Shown in pieces: positions 50,668 through 58,291 of a stretch of DNA of 64,000 bases. The notes below the pieces were generated by a model. The model was not told where the DNA came from. It searched no databases and saw nothing but the letters and a program-made list of their open reading frames with translations. This DNA comes from CAUZIZ01 sp965219005 (lineage in GTDB: Bacteria > Acidobacteriota > UBA6911 > RPQK01 > JAJDTT01), in contig CBDCMS010000004.1 of assembly GCA_965219005.1 (NCBI GenBank), forward strand, positions 372,001 through 436,000, read 5' to 3'. The position numbers and the translations under genes are program-made. Within the stretch, counting starts at the first letter, position 1, and each line of letters starts with the position of its first letter.

Positions 50668-51597
50668 TTATTCCAAAGTGGCCAGAAGTTCTGCAAGCTG
50701 AGGCGGCAGCGGAGACTCAAAGCTGACCCTTTGTTTGGTTTCGGGGTGAGTGAATGCGAGGAAGCTGGCATGGAGAAAGTGTCGTCCAAGACCCTTGATT
50801 GCGGCAGCCAGGCCCGGGTCTTTCAGATGCTGACCCTGTTTCGACCCATAGATTTCGTCTCCGACCACCGGGTGACCCAGATGAGCCAGGTGGACTCGAA
50901 TCTGGTGGGTTCGTCCCGTGTGAGGAGTCACCTCGACGTAGGAAAAATGGTCGTATGAGCGGAGGACCCGGTACTCGGTGAGGGCTTCCTTTGGCTTTCG
51001 ACTCTGGGTGGAAATCTTGGTGCGGGCGGTTGGGTGCCGTCCCAGGGAGACCTTTATCTCACCCTTCTTGCGGTCCAAGCGTTTGTAAACGAGGGCCAGA
51101 TACTGTTTCTCGACTTTCCTGGAGGAGAACTGCCGCGAGAGAAAGTCGTGAACCCACTCCTGCTTGGCTACGATCATGAGACCTGAGGTCTGCTTGTCGA
51201 GCCGGTGAACAATGCCCGGCCGAATCGTCTCCCGCCTACTGATTTGCTGGAAGTAGTGAACCAGGGCGTTGGCCAGGGTACCGCTGGGGTTTCCGGCCCC
51301 AGGATGGACGACCATACCGGAGGGTTTGTTGATGACCAAAAGCTGGGAGTCCTGATAGAGAATCTGCAGCGGGATCGCTTCTGGAATCAGTTCAGAGGGC
51401 TCGGGGGGCAGTGGGTCCACCGAGACCTCTTCGCCCGGTTGAACCAGGTACTTGGCCTTTCGACCTTCTCCCGCAACCAGGACCCGGTCCCGCGAGATCC
51501 AACGTTGAACCGCGCTCCTGGTGACGTTCTCAAGCTTGCCTGCCAGGAATACATCCAGGCGCTGACCTGACTCTTCGGGATGTACTGTGAATCGCAT
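50668..51597 (-). CDS. rluD: RluD-family 23S rRNA pseudouridine synthase
   Basis: The start is the ATG at 51597; further upstream the frame only covers a repeat and the end of lgt. Residues 1-60 or so form an S4 RNA-binding domain (GQRLDVFLAGKLENVTRSAV, RWISRDRVLVAGE). The catalytic domain has VINKPSGMVVHPGAGNPSGT, GIVHRLDKQTSGLMIVAK (catalytic Asp in RLDKxTSG) and TGRTHQIRVHLAHLGHPVVG. Length (309) is usual. Within the RluC/RluD group the exact target uridines cannot be decided; RluD-like is most likely. Confidence 0.9.
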   Translation of the reverse strand: MRFTVHPEESGQRLDVFLAGKLENVTRSAVQRWISRDRVLVAGEGRKAKYLVQPGEEVSVDPLPPEPSELIPEAIPLQILYQDSQLLVINKPSGMVVHPGAGNPSGTLANALVHYFQQISRRETIRPGIVHRLDKQTSGLMIVAKQEWVHDFLSRQFSSRKVEKQYLALVYKRLDRKKGEIKVSLGRHPTARTKISTQSRKPKEALTEYRVLRSYDHFSYVEVTPHTGRTHQIRVHLAHLGHPVVGDEIYGSKQGQHLKDPGLAAAIKGLGRHFLHASFLAFTHPETKQRVSFESPLPPQLAELLATLE

Positions 51598-51615
51598 AAC
51601 CTGAAAAACAAATTC

Positions 51616-51787
51616 CAAGATACAAGATACAAACAAATTCCAAATAACAAGAAACAAATCCCGAAATGGGCTCCCTCCAGTGAAAAGCTGATCCGGTTGG
51701 CTGGTAGCCAAAGGTGGAGCGGAGTCAAGGATCGCTCCAGACCGTTTGGAGTTTATTGCTTGGGATTTGTTTGTATCTTGTATCTTG
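51616..51787. repeat. Inverted-repeat element between rluD and lgt
   Basis: Arms 51616-51638 and 51765-51787 are perfect 23-base inverted repeats made of CAAGATA units (CAAGATACAAGATAC...). Related units extend outward. The ~125-base centre contains no gene. The element overlaps the 3-prime end of lgt, so the last ~13 residues of Lgt (TQDTRYKIQTNPKQ) are encoded by the repeat. Confidence 0.7.
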
Positions 51788-52574
51788 TATCTTGAGTTTT
51801 TCTTCCCAAGTAGAAATAGAGCAGGACCCCGGTCGGGAACAGGAGCAATCCAATGAATTGAGAGGTGGACAGCAGTCCATCCAGCACGAACCCGCGATCG
51901 GCATCGCCGCGATAGAACTCCAGGCCGAAGCGCAGAATCGGGTAGATCATCAGGTAGAGGCAGAAAATCTGGCCAGCAAATCTCTTTCGGCCGTAGCGCC
52001 AAAGCAGCAGGCCACAGAGGAGCAGGGTGGCCGTTGATTCATAAAGCTGGACGGGATGCAGGGCGACATTGATCGGCACGCCCACGTAACGGTTGGCATA
52101 TTCGCTGGTAAAGGTCACAGCCCAGGGGAGATTTGACGGCGTGCCATAGTCGCATCCGGCGGCGAAGCATCCGAGACGGCCTATCGATTGTCCCAGGGCG
52201 ATGGCAGGAGCGGCCCCGTCTGCGGCGGTCCAGAATGGGAGCTGACGGTGTCTCAGCAGGTAGAGATAGCTGCCCAGGACAGCTCCCATCAGTCCTCCGT
52301 AAAAAACTCCGCCCGCCTGCCAGAATCCCCAGCTCAGCAAGCGCGATGGCTGTGAAAAGTAGTAATTCAGGTCGGCCACTACCATCAGGATCTTGGCCCC
52401 GATGATGGCCGACAGGATGATGATAAAGCCGAGATCCCAGGCCCGTTCTCTTGGAATTTCATCCCTTTCCAGCAGCCGAGCGGCCAGGGCAATCGACACC
52501 AGACAGGCTGTTGCCAGCAGCAGGCCGTAGGAGTGAAGAGTGAGGGAGCCCAGTTCGATTAGCTTCGGAAACAT
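51753..52574 (-). CDS. lgt: Prolipoprotein diacylglyceryl transferase
   Basis: The 273-residue membrane enzyme moves diacylglycerol from phosphatidylglycerol to the lipobox cysteine of prelipoproteins. Visible: MFPKLIELGSLTLHSYGLLL, GFWQAGGVFYGGLMGAVLG, and IALGQSIGRLGCFAAGCDYG, the Lgt signature with essential Arg, then HPVQLYESTATLL and FYRGDADRGFVL. Seven helices expected. The C-terminal tail after FYLGRK derives from a repeat element and is not family conserved. Needed for the BNR lipoproteins in the left half. Confidence 0.93.
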   Translation of the reverse strand: MFPKLIELGSLTLHSYGLLLATACLVSIALAARLLERDEIPRERAWDLGFIIILSAIIGAKILMVVADLNYYFSQPSRLLSWGFWQAGGVFYGGLMGAVLGSYLYLLRHRQLPFWTAADGAAPAIALGQSIGRLGCFAAGCDYGTPSNLPWAVTFTSEYANRYVGVPINVALHPVQLYESTATLLLCGLLLWRYGRKRFAGQIFCLYLMIYPILRFGLEFYRGDADRGFVLDGLLSTSQFIGLLLFPTGVLLYFYLGRKTQDTRYKIQTNPKQ

Positions 52575-52687
52575 CAGTCACCTGCCTGCAAGAAGACTAC
52601 GGAGGAAAGGTTAGACGCCACGATCTCGTAAGAGGATCTCGGGAGCAGATCAAGCTTCGCGCTAAGCGGAAGCCATCTCGCGACCGG

Positions 52688-54781
52688 TCAGGCGCTCTTC
52701 TCCTCCTTTTCCCGGCGGGCCTCAGCGATGATCTTCTCGCCGAAGTTTCCAGGCACGATCTCGTAGTGGGAGCTCTCCATGTGATAGCTGCCCCGCCCCC
52801 CGGTCATGGACGTGAGAGTCGGAGCGTAGTTCAGCATTTCCGCCAACGGGACCTGTGCTCGAACGACCTGGCTGCTGCCTTTTACATCCATTCCCTGAAT
52901 GCGGCCTCTGCGACCGTTCAGATCGCCCATGATGTCGCCTGAGTGCTCCTCGGGGGCGTAGACCTCAACCAGCATGATCGGTTCCAGCAGAACCGGTTTT
53001 GCCTTCTCCATCGCATTGCGGAAGGCCAGGGAACCGGCGAGCTTGAAGGCCATTTCCGATGAATCCACGTCGTGGTAACTGCCGTCGTAGAGGGTGGCCC
53101 TGAAATCAACCACCGGATAGCCGGCCAGGTAACCCCGTTCCGCCGATTCCTGGATCCCTTTTTCAACGGCCGGAATGAACTGACGGGGAATTGAGCCTCC
53201 GAAGATCTCGTTCGCAAACTCAAATCCAGCTCCTCGCTCGAGTGCCTCGACGCGGATCTTGCAGTCGCCAAACTGTCCGTGTCCACCGGTTTGCTTCTTA
53301 TGTCTGCCCTGAACCTCTGCGCTCCCGGTGATGGTCTCTCTGTAGGGAACCTTGGGCGGCCTCAAGAGGACTTCGACGCCGTATTTCCTTTGCAGTTTGT
53401 CCACTGTGACCTCGACGTGGAGCTGGCCCGAGCCCGCCAGGAGCATCTCCTTGGTCTGGGGATCGCGGCGGAAGCTGATGGAAGGATCTTCTTCGATGAT
53501 CCGATGGACCGCAGTACCGATCTTGTCTTCATCCCCCCGCGACTTGGGCTCGATTGCAAAACTGATCGAGGGCTCGGGGAAGTCGACTTTCTGAAATCTT
53601 GCCTTGAAAGAAGAATCGCCCAAGGTGTCTCCGGTCATGGTTTCCTTGAGCTTCAGAACCGCACAGATATCTCCCATTTGCGCTTCGGTGATCGGTTCGT
53701 GAGATTTTCCCTGCAAGACCTGAAGGGTACCCAGTCGCTCCTCGTTGTCCTGGCTGAAGTTGTGCAGTGCCGAATCGGATTTGAACTTGCCGGAAAAGAC
53801 TCTCACCAGACTGATCCGACCCGCAAAGGGATCGGCCAGGGTCTTGAACACGTAACCTGCCGTGGCGCCACCTTCCGATACCTCGATCTCTGTCTCCTCC
53901 TTGCCCTGAGCGTCCAGGGCGGTCGGGGGGACTCGCTTCAGGGGGTCGGGAAACAGGTCAACTATTGCATCCAATAGTAGTGCAGTACCGATATTCTGTG
54001 CAGCCGCGGCGCAGTACACGGGAAAGATTTCCCTGGAAATCAGACAGCCGCGCAGCCCTCCCAGCAGGTCCTCCCGACTCAGGGAGCCCTCCTCGAAGAA
54101 TTTTTCCATGAGCGCGTCGTCACTCTCGGCGACCATCTCGACCAGTTCGTCCCTTCGGCTCGACGCCGATTCCTGGAGCTCGTCAGGGATGGCAGCCTCC
54201 TCGAACTCTCCGCTGCCATCGTTCTTGTAGAGGTAGGCTTTCTGCTCGATCAGGTCGATGATCCCCTTGAAATCCTGCTCTTGGCCGATTGGCATCTGAA
54301 CGGGGACAACCTTTCTGCCGAAAGCCTCCTGCGCAGAGGTCAGGCCTCGCTCAAAGCTGGAACGGTCACGATCCATTTTGTTGATCACGAAGGCTCGAGG
54401 CAGGGCGTGATCTTCGGCGAAGGACCACACCTTCTCGGTCTGGACCTCCACCCCTGAAACGGCATCGATCACGACTAGAGCCGTGTCGGCGGCCACTAGC
54501 GAGGACTTGGCATCCAGGATGAAAGCCGGATAGCCCGGAGTGTCCACCAGGTTGATCTTGTGCTGCTTCCACTCGCAGTGGGCCACGCCGGTGTTGATGG
54601 TGATTTTCCGGGCGATCTCATCATCGTCGTAATCGGTCACACTGTTACCGTCGTCGACCTGCCCCAATCTATTGGTGGCACCGGTCAAGAACAGAAATGC
54701 GCTTGTCAGGGAGGTCTTACCCGAGTCTCCGTGACCTACGAGCGCCACATTTCGAACCTTCTCGCTATCGAACACCTTCAT
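52688..54781 (-). CDS. Elongation factor G-like GTPase
   Basis: The 697-residue protein has all five EF-G domains. GTPase motifs: GHGDSGKTS (residues 16-24), DTPGY (80-84) and NKMD (134-137). Canonical EF-G has DTPGH; here the catalytic-loop His is Tyr, and the RG of the switch region reads RK (EIARKITIN). These are traits of the EF-G-like paralogue group (FusA2-like), not the main translocase. Later: GSGQLHVEVTVDKLQRKYGV, GGHGQFGDCKIRVE, and the C-terminal GRRGRIQGMDVKG. Probably a specialised translation or ribosome factor; the main fusA should lie elsewhere. Confidence 0.9.
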   Translation of the reverse strand: MKVFDSEKVRNVALVGHGDSGKTSLTSAFLFLTGATNRLGQVDDGNSVTDYDDDEIARKITINTGVAHCEWKQHKINLVDTPGYPAFILDAKSSLVAADTALVVIDAVSGVEVQTEKVWSFAEDHALPRAFVINKMDRDRSSFERGLTSAQEAFGRKVVPVQMPIGQEQDFKGIIDLIEQKAYLYKNDGSGEFEEAAIPDELQESASSRRDELVEMVAESDDALMEKFFEEGSLSREDLLGGLRGCLISREIFPVYCAAAAQNIGTALLLDAIVDLFPDPLKRVPPTALDAQGKEETEIEVSEGGATAGYVFKTLADPFAGRISLVRVFSGKFKSDSALHNFSQDNEERLGTLQVLQGKSHEPITEAQMGDICAVLKLKETMTGDTLGDSSFKARFQKVDFPEPSISFAIEPKSRGDEDKIGTAVHRIIEEDPSISFRRDPQTKEMLLAGSGQLHVEVTVDKLQRKYGVEVLLRPPKVPYRETITGSAEVQGRHKKQTGGHGQFGDCKIRVEALERGAGFEFANEIFGGSIPRQFIPAVEKGIQESAERGYLAGYPVVDFRATLYDGSYHDVDSSEMAFKLAGSLAFRNAMEKAKPVLLEPIMLVEVYAPEEHSGDIMGDLNGRRGRIQGMDVKGSSQVVRAQVPLAEMLNYAPTLTSMTGGRGSYHMESSHYEIVPGNFGEKIIAEARREKEEKSA

Positions 54782-54869
54782 GAAAGGCTCCTTTCAGGTA
54801 TAGTTGAGGTTCAGGAATTTAGCATAGGGTTGGCTGCTTTTCAAAGGGTTGTCTGCTTTTCAAATTGGG

Positions 54870-55835
54870 ATGTGCGGTTCAGTCAAGGTTGAACGCCTGG
54901 TCACGCTTTCCGTGGTTCCTGCCGGTAGGCTTCAATTGAAATTCAATTGCGTGCTGATCTTCGCCCTCTGTTTCGCCTGCTCCAGCGGGGCCGCTGAGGT
55001 CGATCAAGTTGGCGGAGCCAGGGCCTTGCGCCATGTGGAGGAAATTGTCCGCCACGGGCCTCATCCTCCCGGCAGCGAGGCCCAGAAGAAGGTTGGCTCC
55101 TACCTCGAGGGAGTACTCGATGGCTTTGGCCTGGAGGTCCGCAGCCATGTCTTCAGGCCAGTGACTCCAAAAGGCCGGCTCGAAATGAAAAATATCTGGG
55201 CAGTGCTGCAGGGGAAGCGGCCGAATGTGATTCTCCTGGCCAGCCACTACGATAGCAAGCTGTATGAGCAATTTCGATTTGTGGGAGCAAACGACGGAGG
55301 TTCCTCCAGTGGGCTCCTGTTGGAGCTGGCTCGGGTCCTGGCACTGCGCAATCCCACGGACTACACCATCTGGTTCGTTTTCTTCGACGGAGAAGAAGCG
55401 ATCTACCGTTGGACCGATGCCGACAGTCTCTACGGCAGCAGGGAGTTCGTGAAGTTGCTCAAGCGCAGCGGCCAGTTGAAGACCATCTCGGCAATGATCC
55501 TGTTGGACATGGTGGGAGGGTCCGATCTTCTCCTTCGTCGGGAGAGCAATTCCACCAAATGGTTAAGGGATCTTATCTGGAACCGGGCCGCCGAGATGGG
55601 CCATGATGGCGTCTTTCAACGCGCCGGCCGTTTCATAGCCGACGACGACCACACACCCTTTCTCAAGGAGGGGATTCCCGCCGTGGATCTGATCGATATG
55701 AACTACATGAACTATGGTCCCTGGCATAGCCCCGACGATACCTTGGACAAACTCTCCGCGCGGAACCTGGAGATCGTGGGCAGTGTGGTTCTCTCCAGTC
55801 TTCCCGAGATCGCCAGGTCGTTGTCCCAACGGTAG
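54870..55835 (+). CDS. Exported M28-family zinc peptidase / glutaminyl cyclase-like
   Basis: Start uncertain: ATG 54870 is used, but a TTG at 54936 would give a neat signal peptide (LKFNCVLIFALCFACSSGAA). Zinc ligands appear in order: LLASHYDSK (His), FVGANDGGSSSGLLLELARV (Asp), FVFFDGEEA (Glu), MILLDMVGGSD (Asp) and GPWHSPDDT (His). This set and the YGSREFV segment fit M28 aminopeptidases and bacterial glutaminyl-peptide cyclotransferases, which share the fold. Probably periplasmic. It is divergent from the EF-G-like gene. Confidence 0.87.
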   Translation: MCGSVKVERLVTLSVVPAGRLQLKFNCVLIFALCFACSSGAAEVDQVGGARALRHVEEIVRHGPHPPGSEAQKKVGSYLEGVLDGFGLEVRSHVFRPVTPKGRLEMKNIWAVLQGKRPNVILLASHYDSKLYEQFRFVGANDGGSSSGLLLELARVLALRNPTDYTIWFVFFDGEEAIYRWTDADSLYGSREFVKLLKRSGQLKTISAMILLDMVGGSDLLLRRESNSTKWLRDLIWNRAAEMGHDGVFQRAGRFIADDDHTPFLKEGIPAVDLIDMNYMNYGPWHSPDDTLDKLSARNLEIVGSVVLSSLPEIARSLSQR

Positions 55836-55867
55836 GCCCGCCGGGAGACCCGGGCCAAGGTGCATCC

Positions 55868-56974
55868 ATGACGAGTGCTCGATGGGTGATAGTCGCGGCC
55901 GCTCTGGTCCATCTGCTGGCGTTCCTAGGGATGCTGGGTCGGATTGAACCGATCTACGCCCACTTCTACAGCATCGCCTGGTGGACCTATATCGTCTTCA
56001 TCGCAGGGATCAACCACCAGCGCGGAAACTCATTACTGTTGGGGCAACCTCGCGAGTGTTTTTGGCTTTTCTGTTTCTCGGTTCCCACCTGGCTCTTCTT
56101 TGAAGTCTACAATTTCCGTCTCGAAAACTGGCAGTACGTGGGAGTGCCTGAGGCGATCTATATTCGCTGGCTGGGCTATGTAGTTGCCTATGGAACCGTG
56201 CTTCCGGCACTGTTCGAAACCGAACGCTTTTTGCGCAATCTGGGGCTTGCTCAGGCGTCCCCGAAACGGCCGGTTCGGGTGAGTCGAGCTCTCCTGAATC
56301 GTCTCTTGCTGCTCGGTTGTCTCATGATGTTGTCGATTCTCGTGCGACCCGAATTCCTCTTTCCGCTGTTGTGGATTGGGCTGATTTTCCTGTTGGATCC
56401 AGTCCTCTATCGCCTTGATCCTGAAGTCTCGCTCCTGGGGAGGGCCGAAAAGGGTCGCTATGGTCTCATTCTGCGTCTGCTGGTGGCCGGGCTCCTCTGC
56501 GGCTTCTTGTGGGAATTCTGGAACTATTGGTCTGGTGCCAAGTGGGTGTACACCGTTCCCCACTTCAACTTCTGGAAGGTGTTCGAGATGCCTGTCTTGG
56601 GATACCTTGGATTCCCACCGTTTGCTCTGGAATGCTACGTCTTGTGGCAGGCCTTTCAGCTGTTCCGGTCGCGTGTCCTCTCCCGGGGACACTTGCGTCC
56701 GGCGCTGACCCTGGTGGTGGCTGTGGTATTTTGCCTCGTCGCCTTCTGGGGGATCGATCGCTTCACGCTTTCCCAGCGGGTCGAGATGGGCCGATCCCCT
56801 GTTTTTCTCCCCACTAGCCCAGGACACAGAGCAGTTCTATCGACTAAAGGCTTCTCTACGTTGCGTCGATCAGTCTGGTTGTCGGACAGCTGGCCGATCG
56901 CCGACCGGACGGCTGCGCGCCGATTCCGGCCTGAAGGCGTCAGGGAAGTAGGGGGACGATATGGGGAATTCTAG
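55868..56974 (+). CDS. Multi-pass membrane protein, unknown
   Basis: The 368-residue protein has about eight or nine hydrophobic helices (WVIVAAALVHLLAFLGMLGR, YIVFIAGINHQRG, CFWLFCFSVPTWLFFEVYNF, GLILRLLVAGLLCGFLWEFW). Aromatic-rich turns WEFWNYWSGAKWVYTVPH are striking. The last ~60 residues after RFTLSQRVEMGRSP are polar with Arg/Ser and look unlike the rest, so a late frameshift is possible. It overlaps the next gene by 14 bases. Family not known to me. Confidence 0.7.
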   Translation: MTSARWVIVAAALVHLLAFLGMLGRIEPIYAHFYSIAWWTYIVFIAGINHQRGNSLLLGQPRECFWLFCFSVPTWLFFEVYNFRLENWQYVGVPEAIYIRWLGYVVAYGTVLPALFETERFLRNLGLAQASPKRPVRVSRALLNRLLLLGCLMMLSILVRPEFLFPLLWIGLIFLLDPVLYRLDPEVSLLGRAEKGRYGLILRLLVAGLLCGFLWEFWNYWSGAKWVYTVPHFNFWKVFEMPVLGYLGFPPFALECYVLWQAFQLFRSRVLSRGHLRPALTLVVAVVFCLVAFWGIDRFTLSQRVEMGRSPVFLPTSPGHRAVLSTKGFSTLRRSVWLSDSWPIADRTAARRFRPEGVREVGGRYGEF

Positions 56975-58157
56975 ATTCTCCGGCATGTCGACGGCCTGGG
57001 TGTACAACTTTCTACTGTTTGCGGTTGTAATCTACGCCGCATTCATTGAGTCAACGACATCCGATTTCTACTATCAGAGTGTTCAGGAGGACGAGTATGT
57101 CGAGTGGGCCAGTTTTTGGGCCTTTCTTGCAGCTGGAGGGGTCTTCGTCCTGGCTGCGATGCGGCAGCGGAGTGCGACCGGAAAGCTGCCCTGGTTCTTA
57201 GTGGGAGTGGCGCTTTTCTGCGTTTTCGTTGCCCTCGAGGAGATTTCCTGGGGCCAGCGTGTGGTCGCCTACCGCCCGCCAGTCTACTTCTTGGAACACA
57301 ACTTTCAGCAGGAGCTCAACATCCACAATGTGGTTCGCAGCTCGCTCCGAAAGCTGGCGCTGAAGGGCGTCATTTTGGGCTACGGGGTCCTACTTCCCCT
57401 TATCTCAATGGTGCCCGCAATGGCCCGACGACTCAGCCAACTGGCCGTGACTGGAGCGCCGATCGCACTGGCACCCTCTTTCCTCGCCACCTTCATCTTG
57501 TATAGCTGGTATCCCTGGTCTTTTTCGGGGGAGTGGGTAGAACTGATGTTGGGTCTGGGATTCTTCCTTTCGGCTCTCTTCTGCGTCGATGCCTACGGGT
57601 CGTCCCGGCGCCCCTTTTTCGGGTCCAGACATCCGATTGTCGTTCTCATACTGGGCTGGACGCTGGTGGTCGGTCTGGGTTTTCTCACCGCAGCATCATC
57701 GCGTCATCTGCGAGGTACACATCCTGACAACGTCGAGGCGGCCAGGTCGGAGACACAGGCCCTGGTCCGGGACTTTCTGGAGCAGAAGCAGCTTCCGAAA
57801 TGTGGCTTGCACAAGCGTCTTTATACCTACAAAGAGGAGTACGATAAGCCTTTTTTGCTGCGGGGTACCTTCTCTCGACTGACCAGGCAGGGACTGCCCA
57901 AGGCGAGGGCGGACTTCCTCTTGGACCCATGGAACTCTCCCTATTGGCTTCGGTCGCGTTGCCGTGACAGCAGGGTCAGTGTCTTCGTCTACTCGTTCGG
58001 TCCCAATCGGCGCCGCGATTCGACCCGTTGGGAGATCGTGGAAGATGACGTTGGGGGATACATCAATCGGCAAACAGTCCGCCGGCGTGTCTCCAGTGAG
58101 TGGGGATTAACAGGGCGAAGCTCAATCGAACCGCCCACGTCCAGGGCACCAAAGTAG
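56961..58157 (+). CDS. Membrane protein with EEISWGQR motif and pseudopilin-like C-terminus
   Basis: ATG after AGGGGG. The 398-residue protein has about seven helices; conserved phrases are FVALEEISWGQRVVAYRPP and FQQELNIHNV, seen in a family of bacterial membrane proteins of unknown role. After the last helix (GWTLVVGLGFLTAASSRHLR) residues ~255-380 are soluble and resemble the end of type II pseudopilin GspG: LDPWNSPYWLRSR, VFVYSFGPNRRRDSTRW, EDDVGGYI. So it looks like a fusion of a membrane domain and a pseudopilin-like beta domain facing outside. Co-transcribed with the previous gene. Confidence 0.7.
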   Translation: MGNSRFSGMSTAWVYNFLLFAVVIYAAFIESTTSDFYYQSVQEDEYVEWASFWAFLAAGGVFVLAAMRQRSATGKLPWFLVGVALFCVFVALEEISWGQRVVAYRPPVYFLEHNFQQELNIHNVVRSSLRKLALKGVILGYGVLLPLISMVPAMARRLSQLAVTGAPIALAPSFLATFILYSWYPWSFSGEWVELMLGLGFFLSALFCVDAYGSSRRPFFGSRHPIVVLILGWTLVVGLGFLTAASSRHLRGTHPDNVEAARSETQALVRDFLEQKQLPKCGLHKRLYTYKEEYDKPFLLRGTFSRLTRQGLPKARADFLLDPWNSPYWLRSRCRDSRVSVFVYSFGPNRRRDSTRWEIVEDDVGGYINRQTVRRRVSSEWGLTGRSSIEPPTSRAPK

Positions 58158-58165
58158 TGCGAAAA

Positions 58166-58254
58166 CCTAGAAGCCTGAAGCGCGAGCGAGGGGGTTGGGT
58201 CTCTGCGAGATCTAGCTGCAGGCCGCTCTCTCGCTCGCGCTTCAAGCTTCTAGG
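58166..58254. repeat. Long perfect-type palindrome, possible terminator
   Basis: Arms 58166-58190 and 58230-58254 are 25 bases with one mismatch (CCTAGAAGC.TGAAGCGCGA). It lies between convergent genes ending at 58157 and 58292 and may act as a bidirectional terminator. The AAGCGCGAGCGAG core resembles a repeat near 48020, so it belongs to a dispersed REP-like family. Confidence 0.65.
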
Positions 58255-58291
58255 CACAAGGTAGGTGTCGTCGCAAGACAGCGGTCAGATG

